From: Treponema sp.
Lineage (GTDB): Bacteria > Spirochaetota > Spirochaetia > Treponematales > Treponemataceae
Assembly: GCF_017430385.1 (NCBI RefSeq)
Contig: NZ_JAFRNB010000169.1
Coordinates: 59,779-123,778, forward strand
Direction of reading: 5' to 3'
Length of the DNA: 64,000 nt
Positions 53,669-61,931 of this stretch are shown here, piece after piece; positions within the stretch are counted from its first letter, which is position 1; the number at the start of each line of letters is the position of its first letter. Both the position numbers and the translations under genes were made by a program. The notes under the pieces are model-generated. The model was not told the origin of the DNA. It saw only the letters and a list, made by a program, of their open reading frames with translations, and made no database searches.

Positions 53669-54082
53669 ATGAAAAACTTATTTGTTCAAGCCGTAAAATT
53701 CTTCGGCATTAGTGGAATCGGCTGGCTTTTGGATTTCGGCATATATACGGTTTTGGGATTTTTTTTCCATAACTTGTTTTTGAATAACATAATCAGCTCG
53801 TGGGTTGGCGTGACTTTTACATTCATCTTCTCGAACCGATCCGTGTTCAAGAGCAACAGCAGGATTCCTGTGCAGGCGAAATACTTTCTGTATCTTGTGT
53901 ATCAGGTCATGCTTATTTTTGTGATTTCAAAGGCTCTTCAGTTCGTTGACGCACAAATCCTTCGTATTTTTGATGCGGAAATTATTGTCAAAAGTTCTTT
54001 TCTGATTGCAAAAATATTGGTCACGCCAGTGACTATGTTTCTTAACTTTGTGGTAATGAAAATCTTATTGGAGAAAATGTAA
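53669..54082 (+). CDS. GtrA-family membrane protein
   Basis: 137 residues with four membrane segments. VKFFGISGIGWLLDFGIYTVL and WVGVTFTFIFSNRSVFKS match the GtrA pattern (F-N+R-W-VF). GtrA proteins are thought to flip lipid-linked sugars made by a GT2 enzyme. It begins with the nucleotide after the previous stop and ends 2 bp before the next start, so it is part of the same operon. Confidence 0.87.
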   Translation: MKNLFVQAVKFFGISGIGWLLDFGIYTVLGFFFHNLFLNNIISSWVGVTFTFIFSNRSVFKSNSRIPVQAKYFLYLVYQVMLIFVISKALQFVDAQILRIFDAEIIVKSSFLIAKILVTPVTMFLNFVVMKILLEKM

Positions 54083-54084
54083 TT

Positions 54085-57000
54085 ATGGAAAAAATTGAAT
54101 TGACTAAGCGGGATTTTGTTTTCTTGGGAATTATTTCTCTGGTTGCCGTAGCATTCACGGTCGTTTGGATGGCTCTTACAGGGAATGCTCCGCAAGTGTA
54201 CAATGACATCGTTATAGAATGGACTGCATGGGTTCGCAGCAATAAAAGATCGGAAATTCTGTTGCTTCGCCTTTTGATTTTGCTGGGGGCTGTTTCTGTA
54301 TTCTTGTGGTGTAAATTTTGCAGAAAACATTTTTTGCCAACTAATACGATTGTAACAGAGAAAAAAGCAGATGCCGCAAAATATCTTGTCGTATGGATTT
54401 GTTCGATTGTTGTACTGAAATTTTTATTTTTCCAGCAAGTTTCTCAATTATTTGTATTTGCCCTCTGTTTTGCGGGAATTGTTTTCATTATTGAAAAAAA
54501 TGCCGTTATTTCGTCTTTGTGCATGTATTTTTTGAGCTATTACGCTCTTTTTGCAATTTATCACACATGCAATTTTCTCGGAAGCTATCGTATTATAAAG
54601 GCTTTTTCTGAAATGAAAAATTATCCTTCGGCGCTGGCTGTGATTTTTGCGATTTTGTGTACGGGTATTCCTCTGTTTTTCAAAAAGAGGTCATTGATTC
54701 TAAAAAGTGCAATTCTCCTTATCCAGCTTGTTCTTCCAGCTTTGTTTCTGATCCTTTCAATAAAGGAATACAATTTCAATGGCGAGATTGTCAATATTGG
54801 AATTCCTTTTAGAGCTAAGGTTATCGTTGCGATTGCAGTGCTTTTTACTTTTGCAGATGCGGTCAGAGTCCTTAAAAACTCTTGGAGAAAAGAAGATTTT
54901 GAAATAAGTGATTTAATTTCACTTGGGACGTGCGTATCACTCATGTGCTTCAACTTTTATGGCGGACAGGGGGCTGTAGTTTCAGCAGATTTACATCATC
55001 CGTTTGAGAATGTTTTTGCATTTCAGCAGTTTTTTGAATTGGGGCAGATTCCGTTTAAGGATTTTATTCCTCCAAGTGGTCTTTTTTCTGTAGTTCACGG
55101 ATTTTTCTTCAAACTGTGCGGACAAGGAAATATCGCCTATATGTCACTTTCGGACAACATATTTTTCTTTTCGATTTTTGCATTAATGCTCTTTTTATTG
55201 CAGTTTCATTTGAAGAAAATCTGGTGTCTTGCCGTGGCTTTGTTTTTGCAGTTTCCCTACTATAATCGTGTTTTATTTATGACGATTGTGGTTCTTCTTC
55301 TTTTATTGCCGCAACTTGTCAGACGAGCAAATCTTTGGCTCAAAGTTTTTTTGCTTGTAAATGTTTTTCATGGGCTTTATTATCCTGTTTATGGAGTCGC
55401 CTGTTTTGTCGGATTTTTGCCTATGTTTGTGATTCAATGTCGAAAACTCTTTTTGAGTGAAAAAAAATCTTTCAAAACTGGTGGCTTTTGGATTGGATGG
55501 ATTCCTGTTTTTGTGCTGTTGCTCGCTTCGGTTCCGCTTTTATGGGGAACTTTGATTCATATAAAAGCAATGGCAGGGCAGTCAGTTCTCGCCGATGGAA
55601 TTTCGATTTTTGGACAGGAACTTCCCGGTTGGTTCATGCCTTATGCAAAGAATATTTTCCGTTATCCGCTTTACAATGCCATGCATATTCTTCCGCTTGC
55701 ACTGATTGTCTGGCTTCCAGTTTTGTTTTTGTGCAGATTCCTGACTCATGTTGATATGTGTCAAGAAAGGGCGTGGACGAGACAAACAGTTTTGCAATTC
55801 ATGGATGAGCATATTGAAATCCTAACGGCTGTGATTTCGTTAATTCTTATTCCACTTGTTTCGTATTCTTACAGTTTTATTCGTGTGGACATGTTTAGTT
55901 TTTTTGCCCGAAGTTGGAGCGCATTGATTTGTGTTTTTGTCCTTTATACAGTATTTGTTACAAAATATGTAAAGAACAATAGTTTTAAGTTGATTGCTCT
56001 TTTTCTTTTAAACCTGCTGATTGTTCCTTCAAGGGGAGTTGGAGTAGAAAATATTGAATGGAAGATGTTTTCTAAATTCGGCGTTTCTGGTGACTTTCAG
56101 CTTGTCAAAAAAGGGGATTTTGGATTCAGTACGGTTGGAAAGTGTTTTTTGCGGAATGATTATCTTAATAGCCTCAATTGGGAGAAAAATAAACTTTCAG
56201 AAGTTAACGGGGAAAGTTCATTTGCAAAAATTGGAAGCTTCGGACATTGGTATATTTTCAAACAGAAAGGCGGAGCAAATATTGAAGGCGGAATAATGAA
56301 AAGTTTTTCTGCTGCAAAGGAAACTTGTAAAAATCTTTTGAAAAATAAAACTCTTGTCGGAACTTATATTGATCCGAATTGCCTATACTACTTTTACAAC
56401 TGGCTTGTTTCTTCTGGAGATTATGTATGGGATTCTTCTCGCAATTCATTTGTCCCGAATGAAAGCATTTCGGATTTTGGAGAAATAAAAAAACTCAATC
56501 TTGAGAATCCGTTTTGTCGAGGCGACTATGACCTTGGAAATTCTGCCGATGTGTTTGGGCTTTCGTTCAGATTTTTGCGAAAAATCTTTACTGAGAAGAA
56601 GATCGATTTTGAATCTCGCTCAGAAAACAAGGAAATTGTCCTTGAATTTAATGATTACATTCATGGAAAGGACATGGATTTCGTGTATCTTGAATTTTCA
56701 GAAATTGAAAATGAATGCATTGTTACCGAATTTAATATGGGCGGAGAACATGAGAAAAATCAATCAAATTTGATTTCAAAACTTTTCCTGAAAAAAAAGC
56801 AAAATCCATCAATGCAGGTTTTCGTTTATTTTTATGATGAAAATGGAAAACGTCATTGTGTTAAGGCAAATTATGGCAACGGAAAATTGCTTATGAATTT
56901 GGGAGTCGGTGCACGCTGGCTTTTTGACAAGCATGGAAAACTTGAAATCGAAGTTCAGAAAAGTGGTGTGATGGTTGATATTCCTGAACTAAAAGAAATC

Positions 57001-57108
57001 AAGTTTTTGAAATGTCAGCAGATTTTTCAAGATAAATTTGATTATTTGAATGCTGTCGTTTATTATGATGATGATTCAGATTTTGAAATGAATGAACTTT
57101 TTGAATAA
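54085..57108 (+). CDS. Large membrane protein, probable GT-C glycosyltransferase with C-terminal soluble domain
   Basis: 1007 residues. The first ~640 hold about fourteen membrane segments. A segment after the fifth or so (DLHHPFENVFAFQQFFELGQ, then IPFKDFIPPSG) has the Asp-plus-aromatic pattern of GT-C enzymes of the GT39/GT87 type that use polyprenyl-phosphate sugars outside the membrane. Residues ~645-1007 are soluble, likely periplasmic beta-rich. It is the last gene of the polysaccharide operon. It is more AT-rich than the flanking genes. Confidence 0.7.
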   Translation: MEKIELTKRDFVFLGIISLVAVAFTVVWMALTGNAPQVYNDIVIEWTAWVRSNKRSEILLLRLLILLGAVSVFLWCKFCRKHFLPTNTIVTEKKADAAKYLVVWICSIVVLKFLFFQQVSQLFVFALCFAGIVFIIEKNAVISSLCMYFLSYYALFAIYHTCNFLGSYRIIKAFSEMKNYPSALAVIFAILCTGIPLFFKKRSLILKSAILLIQLVLPALFLILSIKEYNFNGEIVNIGIPFRAKVIVAIAVLFTFADAVRVLKNSWRKEDFEISDLISLGTCVSLMCFNFYGGQGAVVSADLHHPFENVFAFQQFFELGQIPFKDFIPPSGLFSVVHGFFFKLCGQGNIAYMSLSDNIFFFSIFALMLFLLQFHLKKIWCLAVALFLQFPYYNRVLFMTIVVLLLLLPQLVRRANLWLKVFLLVNVFHGLYYPVYGVACFVGFLPMFVIQCRKLFLSEKKSFKTGGFWIGWIPVFVLLLASVPLLWGTLIHIKAMAGQSVLADGISIFGQELPGWFMPYAKNIFRYPLYNAMHILPLALIVWLPVLFLCRFLTHVDMCQERAWTRQTVLQFMDEHIEILTAVISLILIPLVSYSYSFIRVDMFSFFARSWSALICVFVLYTVFVTKYVKNNSFKLIALFLLNLLIVPSRGVGVENIEWKMFSKFGVSGDFQLVKKGDFGFSTVGKCFLRNDYLNSLNWEKNKLSEVNGESSFAKIGSFGHWYIFKQKGGANIEGGIMKSFSAAKETCKNLLKNKTLVGTYIDPNCLYYFYNWLVSSGDYVWDSSRNSFVPNESISDFGEIKKLNLENPFCRGDYDLGNSADVFGLSFRFLRKIFTEKKIDFESRSENKEIVLEFNDYIHGKDMDFVYLEFSEIENECIVTEFNMGGEHEKNQSNLISKLFLKKKQNPSMQVFVYFYDENGKRHCVKANYGNGKLLMNLGVGARWLFDKHGKLEIEVQKSGVMVDIPELKEIKFLKCQQIFQDKFDYLNAVVYYDDDSDFEMNELFE

Positions 57109-57167
57109 TGACAAAGTCCTCGATTTATGATAGTCTGTTTCTATCTATAATATCGAGGTTAAATTGT

Positions 57168-57941
57168 ATGAAAATTACAAAAATTTTGACGGGCGCTTTG
57201 GCTGCCCTTATGGTATTCGGGATGGCTTCTTGTTCAAAGGCTTCAAACGAATTTGTTCTTGGTCTTGATGATTCTTTCCCGCCGATGGGATTCCGCGATG
57301 ATAACAATGAAATCGTAGGTTACGACATCGACCTCGCAAAAGAAGTCGCAAATCGTCTCGGACTCAAATTCCGCGCTCAGCCAATTTCATGGTCTGCAAA
57401 GGAGCAGGAGCTTAACACTGGCAAAATCGACTGTATCTGGAACGGTCTTTCAATCACTCCGGAGCGTCTTGAGGCACTCGCTTTCACAAAGGCATATTTG
57501 AACAACGCGCAGGTAGTAATAGTTCGTGCGGACAGCGGAATCAAAACTCTCGCTGATTTGAATGGCAAAATCCTCGGCGTTCAGGCTGGAAGTTCTGCTG
57601 CTGATGCCGTTGAGGCAAATGCTGATTTTAAAGCAAGCCTCAAGTCAATCGTAGACTTCAACGACAACATCATGGCTTTGAATGATTTGGAAATCGGCGG
57701 TCTTGACGGTGTTGCAATGGACAGCGTAGTTGCGGAATACAGCCTCAAAGTCACAGGAAAACCGTTCGTAATTCTTTCTGAAGGTCTTGCCCCAGAGCAG
57801 TACGGAATCGCTTTCAAAAAAAGCAATACTGAGTTGCGCGACAAAGTTCAGAAAACACTCGAAGAAATGGCAGCCGACGGCACAGTAGCAAAAATCAGCG
57901 AAAAGTGGTTCGGTTCTGACATTTCCATTATCGGGAAATAA
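57168..57941 (+). CDS. Amino-acid ABC transporter substrate-binding lipoprotein
   Basis: 257 residues with lipobox (FGMASC, Cys22). FVLGLDDSFPPMGFRDDNNEI, VGYDIDLAKEVANRLG, IDCIWNGLSITPER and LNGKILGVQAGSSA are typical of the family 3 binding proteins (His/Gln/Arg). The start at 57168 gives the signal peptide and has GAGG; TATAAT lies at about 57145. The permease follows 144 bp later, separated by a CACAGATT inverted array. Confidence 0.92.
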   Translation: MKITKILTGALAALMVFGMASCSKASNEFVLGLDDSFPPMGFRDDNNEIVGYDIDLAKEVANRLGLKFRAQPISWSAKEQELNTGKIDCIWNGLSITPERLEALAFTKAYLNNAQVVIVRADSGIKTLADLNGKILGVQAGSSAADAVEANADFKASLKSIVDFNDNIMALNDLEIGGLDGVAMDSVVAEYSLKVTGKPFVILSEGLAPEQYGIAFKKSNTELRDKVQKTLEEMAADGTVAKISEKWFGSDISIIGK

Positions 57942-57946
57942 AAAAT

Positions 57947-58065
57947 AACCACAGATTACACAGATGTCACAGATTATATAGTTCGTTATTGTAAGTTCTT
58001 TGAAAAATACGAATAATTTTCGTAACTGAAAAATCTAATCTGAGTAATCTGAGTAATCTGTGGTT
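57947..58065. repeat. CACAGATT inverted array between binding protein and permease genes
   Basis: Perfect 12-bp ends AACCACAGATTA (57947-57958) / TAATCTGTGGTT (58054-58065), each followed or preceded by further degenerate ACACAGAT / AATCTGAGT copies. It could form a long hairpin that lowers downstream expression. Two of its ten-base blocks recur at 5159-5190. Confidence 0.7.
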
Positions 58066-58084
58066 TTAAAAAAAGGAGCGTGAA

Positions 58085-58720
58085 ATGACTAAAATAATTC
58101 TTCCAATGCTTACGGCCTCGGTGGTCTCGGTTGAGGTGTTTTTCCTTACGCTCCTTTTTTCCGTGCCGCTGGGGTTCCCTCTTGCGGCGGGGCGGATGTC
58201 GCATTTTAAGCCGCTTTCATATATTGTGAACGCGTTTTTGCTTATTATTCGTGGAACTCCACTCATTTTGCAGCTCATTGCGGTCTATTTCTTTCCGGCT
58301 TATCTTTTTAAGCTTTCTTACGACCGTTTTGTGGCTGCAATCATCGCCCTTTCTGTAAATTATGCCTGCTATTTCGCGGAAATTTACCGTGGCGGCATTC
58401 AGTCGATTCCGCGTGGCCAGTATGAGGCAGCAAAAGTCTTGGGCTACACCAAAATGCAGACTTTCTTCCGAATAGTGCTTCCACAGGTTGTAAAAAGAAT
58501 TGTTCCTGCGATGGGAAACGAAGTCATCACGCTCGTAAAGGACACGGCTTTGGTCTCAGTTTTGGGAATTGCAGAGCTTTTCCGCACGGCACAGACAACA
58601 TCAAGTCGCCTTTTTTCGACAACACCAATCCTTATCGCGGGTGTGTTCTATTTCATCATGAACTGGCTTGTCGCCGCCGGATTCATTGTTATTGAAAAGA
58701 AGCTGGATTACTACAAGTAG
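58085..58720 (+). CDS. Amino-acid ABC transporter permease (HisM/GlnP type)
   Basis: 211 residues with about five membrane segments and the EAA loop (YEAAKVLGYTKMQTFFRIVLPQ) for the ATPase. LPMLTASVVSVEVFFLTL and FLLIIRGTPLILQLIAVYF are typical. GGAG is upstream. Its ATPase gene is not next to it but lies 2.25 kb on, after an inserted block (58721-60973). Confidence 0.92.
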   Translation: MTKIILPMLTASVVSVEVFFLTLLFSVPLGFPLAAGRMSHFKPLSYIVNAFLLIIRGTPLILQLIAVYFFPAYLFKLSYDRFVAAIIALSVNYACYFAEIYRGGIQSIPRGQYEAAKVLGYTKMQTFFRIVLPQVVKRIVPAMGNEVITLVKDTALVSVLGIAELFRTAQTTSSRLFSTTPILIAGVFYFIMNWLVAAGFIVIEKKLDYYK

Positions 58721-59114
58721 GCGGGGCTTCTTTTCCTTAATCATCAACGAGCGGTTCCTTTAAACTTTTTTTTGTTGAAATTTGCTTAAATTTATCTTGC
58801 GAAATGCTTAAAGCTGACTTGTAATTTCCTTATGATTCATTCGAGGGGACTTATAAACTCAACTTTAGCTCAAATTTCTCATTCAGCGGATAAATTTTTG
58901 TCCTCAAGCCGTTTAAATAGTCTGTATACTATATATATAGCGGCTTATATTTTAATTCCGTCCTCGCATCACATTTCTCTTTTCTCTCTTATATTCCACA
59001 GGCATTGATTTCCAAACGAATTTCTGTGCCTGTGTTTGTTTTTATAAGAAGTTGTACTCCAGCGTGTTTCCTCATGTGTGATTACGGCTTCGAATCTTGC
59101 TTAAGGAGGTCTTT
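58721..59114. other. 394-bp non-coding region ahead of the C13-like pseudogene
   Basis: Contains TTTATACTATATATATA-type AT-rich sequence near 58922-58940 and a stem CACAGGCA/TGCCTGTG (58997-59034) followed by a T-rich stretch. No coding frame is convincing. The hairpin may be a terminator of the permease transcript or a remnant of the inserted block. Confidence 0.4.
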
Positions 59115-60235
59115 ATGAAAAAGGCGAACAAGGCACTCGTTTGGTTCCTGCCTTTTGCGTTGATGATGCGGCAGAGTATGTTTCAAGCATTATCGGTGAA
59201 GTTGTCGAAGTAAAAGATGCCAGCTGGAATTTTACAGATTTGGGAACATTGTCTTTCAAGATTAATACTGATGCGACATCAAAGATTGACGAATTTGCAA
59301 CCCTTGAAGTTGCTATTAGGCAGATTCCTGACCTTAAAAAAGTTAAGTTCGTTTCTGGAACTTATTTTGAGGCTAACTCAGCTAAAAATAAATACTCTGG
59401 AGAATCTTACTATTCGGCTGGTGATATTATCCAGAAAAATAAGGATAAGACTATCTGGATGTGTGTACGACCTTCTGGTGGTGACTTGAGAAAGGATTAC
59501 TGCTACTGGATTTGTTTGGATCCATTTGTAAAGAATAAAAAGGGTGAGCAAGAAAAATCTTTGAATATGGTGATAATCTTTACACTGATGACATGAGATT
59601 TGACTATCTGCTTTCTGAACTGACTGTTGAAGATTTATCAAATATTATGAAGGGAAATCTTCCGGAACTTAATCGAACTGATTCAGTTTGGACGGAGCAT
59701 CCTAACCTTGAAAGAACCCCGACTCGCCTCACAACTGACAATCAGGATGATATTTTCTGGTTCTGGTCAGGACATGGTACGAGCGGTCAATTTGTCTGGC
59801 ATGGAAAAAAATAAAGGTGGTTTTACTACTGAGCTTATGAAGAACACTCTCCTTGCGATGGATGACAACGCGAATAATCATGCAAATAAACGCTTCCGCA
59901 AGATGGTTATTTGTATTGAAACATGTTATTCAGGAAGTGTATTTGCTTTTGATGGCGATGTTGACATAGACGGAGTTCTTGTATTCACGGCCGCAAGTCC
60001 TTATGAGACTTCACTGGCAGATGTTTACAGCGTGGATTTAAAAGTCTGGATTTCAAACAGATTTACCAGAAATTTAACGGACAGCCTGAATAAAGAAGAA
60101 TCAATCTGCTATGCAGATTTGTATAAATATCTGGTTCAAAATACGATAGGCTCTCATGTCCAGTTAATAAACGCACAGTGTTTTGGAAATCTTTATGAAA
60201 TGACATTTAAGGACGACATTTTCAAATCCAATTAA
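59115..60235 (+). pseudogene. C13/caspase-like cysteine peptidase, broken by three frameshifts
   Basis: A perfect AAGGAGG and an ATG (59115) begin a signal-peptide-like start (KKANKALVWFLPFAL) that then stops out of frame. Continuous homology is only recovered by shifts near 59139-59146, in an A5 run at 59553-59557 and in an A7 run at 59805-59811. The stitched protein shows DDIFWFWSGHGTSGQFVW (His at 59773) and ICIETCYSGSVFAFDG (Cys at 59924), the His/Cys dyad of C13 legumain-like peptidases. Parts in between are intact, so loss is recent or the A-runs vary in length. Confidence 0.8.
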
Positions 60236-60243
60236 CCTCCGTG

Positions 60244-60286
60244 ACTTTTTCCTTGAGTTGTGCTATAGTCTTCTCAAGGAAAAAGT
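60244..60286 (+). promoter_or_regulatory. Palindromic operator and promoter of mntA-hepT
   Basis: Perfect 14-bp inverted repeat ACTTTTTCCTTGAG (60244-60257) / CTCAAGGAAAAAGT (60273-60286) around a 15-nt spacer holding TATAGT (60264-60269). The right arm contains the AAGGA ribosome-binding site. This is the layout expected for TA autoregulation. Confidence 0.7.
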
Positions 60287-60577
60287 ATGGCTGTTGCCCT
60301 GCCTCAAAATGTTCTTTCGGAAATAATTCGACTTGCGGAAAAACATGAAATACGAAAAGTGACTCTATTCGGCTCTCGTGCAAGAAAAACAAATCGAGAG
60401 CGCAGTGACATAGATTTGTTCGTTACTGGCGAAAATGTCGATGAATTCAGATTTGCCCTTGATGAAGAATCCGAGACTTTGCTGAGATTTGATGTTGTCG
60501 ATTCTTCAAAAGCAATTTCTGATGAATTGAAGGCTGAAATTGAAAAAGATGGTGTTGTAATTTATGAAAAAGTTTGA
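60287..60577 (+). CDS. mntA: MntA-like minimal nucleotidyltransferase antitoxin
   Basis: 96 residues with the MNT active site GSX10DXD (Gly29-Ser30 in LFGSRARKTNRE, Asp41/Asp43 in SDIDLF). In type VII systems MntA blocks HepT by adding AMP to its Tyr. The coding sequence overlaps hepT by 14 bp, the normal order for this module. It sits inside an amino-acid ABC transporter operon. Confidence 0.88.
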   Translation: MAVALPQNVLSEIIRLAEKHEIRKVTLFGSRARKTNRERSDIDLFVTGENVDEFRFALDEESETLLRFDVVDSSKAISDELKAEIEKDGVVIYEKV

Positions 60578-60971
60578 AAATTTTCTTGGAAGTCTTTCCG
60601 TTCTTGAAAAAGCCGAAAAAGAGCAGGCTTCTAAAGATGAAATTTATCGTACAGGCGTAATCGGTCAGTTCAATCTGACTTTTGAGCTTGCATGGAAGGC
60701 TTTGCAGGAGACTCTTCGTGGTCACGGCGTTTTGGGAGCGGAGAACGGCTCTCCTCGTGAAATCCTCAAATTAGGTTTTGCCCATTCTTTTGTTAATGAC
60801 GAAGAAACTTGGCTTTCAATGCTCAAGGCTCGCAATCTTTCACTTCATATTTACAGTGAAATAGATGCGGAATCTCTTGTTTCTCAAATTTTCGATTCGT
60901 TCATTTCTGCATTTCGTAATTTTTCCGAAACTCTCAGTAAAAAAATCGCAGAAATTGAGGAGCGTAATTAA
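60564..60971 (+). CDS. hepT: HepT-like HEPN RNase toxin (HI0074 family)
   Basis: 135-residue helical HEPN protein with the RX4HXY motif intact: Arg90, His95, Tyr97 in KARNLSLHIY. The Tyr is the residue modified by the antitoxin. The toxin is probably an RNase. The gene ends 2 bp before the transporter ATPase start, and its end contains the GAGG used by that gene, so ATPase translation is tied to hepT. Confidence 0.87.
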   Translation: MKKFENFLGSLSVLEKAEKEQASKDEIYRTGVIGQFNLTFELAWKALQETLRGHGVLGAENGSPREILKLGFAHSFVNDEETWLSMLKARNLSLHIYSEIDAESLVSQIFDSFISAFRNFSETLSKKIAEIEERN

Positions 60972-60973
60972 TC

Positions 60974-61723
60974 ATGGCAATCATCAGCGTAAAAAATATC
61001 AAAAAAACATTCTCCGACAATGTTCCGGTTCTCAAGGATATTTCATTCGATGTGGAGCAGGGCGAAATTTTGGGTATCATCGGGCCTAGCGGAAGCGGAA
61101 AATCAACCATGCTCCGCTGCATTGCTCAGCTTGAAACTATTGATGACGGCTCGATTTATGTCTGCGGCCAGCCGATTGTCCAGAACGGAAAATACGCTGA
61201 TAAAAAAGAGCTGCGCAAAATCGGCCTAAACCTGGGGTTTGTTTTCCAGAATTTCAATCTTTTTCCGCACATGAGCGTCTTGCAGAATATCGTTGATGCC
61301 CAGGTGCATGTTTTGAAGACTCCGGAAACTGAGGCCGTTGAGATTGCACGAAAACTCCTTGCTGATGTCGGGCTGTCCGACAAGGAAAATGCCTATCCGT
61401 GCGAGTTGAGTGGCGGTCAGCAGCAGCGTGTCTCAATCGCCAGGAGCCTTGCCCTAAAACCGAAAGTCCTTTTGTTCGACGAGCCGACCAGTGCGCTTGA
61501 CCCAGAGCTTACAGGCGAAATCCTTGCTGTAATCAAAAAACTTGCCGATGAAAAAATGACGATGATTGTTGTCACACACGAAATGGCATTTGCCCGCGAC
61601 ATCTCCGACAAAATCATCTTCATGGCGGACGGCGTAATAGTAGAGCAAGGCGAGCCAAAGTCGCTGATTTCAAATCCTCAGACCGACAGGCTCAAAGACT
61701 TCTTGAAGCGGTTCAATCAGTAA
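60974..61723 (+). CDS. Amino-acid ABC transporter ATP-binding protein (GlnQ/HisP type)
   Basis: 249 residues with Walker A GPSGSGKST, Q-loop NLGFVFQNFNLFPHMS, signature LSGGQQQR, Walker B VLLFDEPTSALDP and switch His in VVTHEMAFA. It powers uptake with the permease at 58085 and binding protein at 57168. It now appears to be co-transcribed with mntA-hepT rather than with the permease. Confidence 0.94.
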   Translation: MAIISVKNIKKTFSDNVPVLKDISFDVEQGEILGIIGPSGSGKSTMLRCIAQLETIDDGSIYVCGQPIVQNGKYADKKELRKIGLNLGFVFQNFNLFPHMSVLQNIVDAQVHVLKTPETEAVEIARKLLADVGLSDKENAYPCELSGGQQQRVSIARSLALKPKVLLFDEPTSALDPELTGEILAVIKKLADEKMTMIVVTHEMAFARDISDKIIFMADGVIVEQGEPKSLISNPQTDRLKDFLKRFNQ

Positions 61724-61751
61724 AAATTGCTAACTTTCACATTGCTAGTTT

Positions 61752-61890
61752 TCAATAGTGCCTTGCCATCTCGCTCATGAGGACAAGCACCGATTTTTTA
61801 TCATTTTCCGAAAGTTTTGAAAAATTTGCCGTGAATTTAAAATCAATAATTTTTCTCTGGGCTACCTTGTTCGTTTTTGTTTTTCAATTG
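61752..61890 (-). pseudogene. C-terminal remnant of a regulator-like gene
   Basis: An open minus-strand stretch of about 43 codons ends SENDKKSVLVLMSEMARHY and a stop at 61752. It has no start, with an in-frame stop upstream. The helical tail resembles the C-termini of short treponemal XRE regulators, such as the one at 49060. The adjacent IS probably removed the rest. The region 61724-61931 otherwise shows nothing. Confidence 0.4.
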
Positions 61891-61931
61891 TCGTTACACG
61901 CAGTCGCCCACGGTTAATGAAGATAAAGGAC

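Noticed and set aside
57168..57941. Opine- or phosphonate-type binding protein
   Set aside because: The permease and ATPase motifs and binding-protein signatures fit polar amino-acid uptake better.
58721..59114. Riboswitch upstream of the peptidase gene
   Set aside because: The only clear structure is one 8-bp stem with a T-rich tail; no known aptamer core was recognised.
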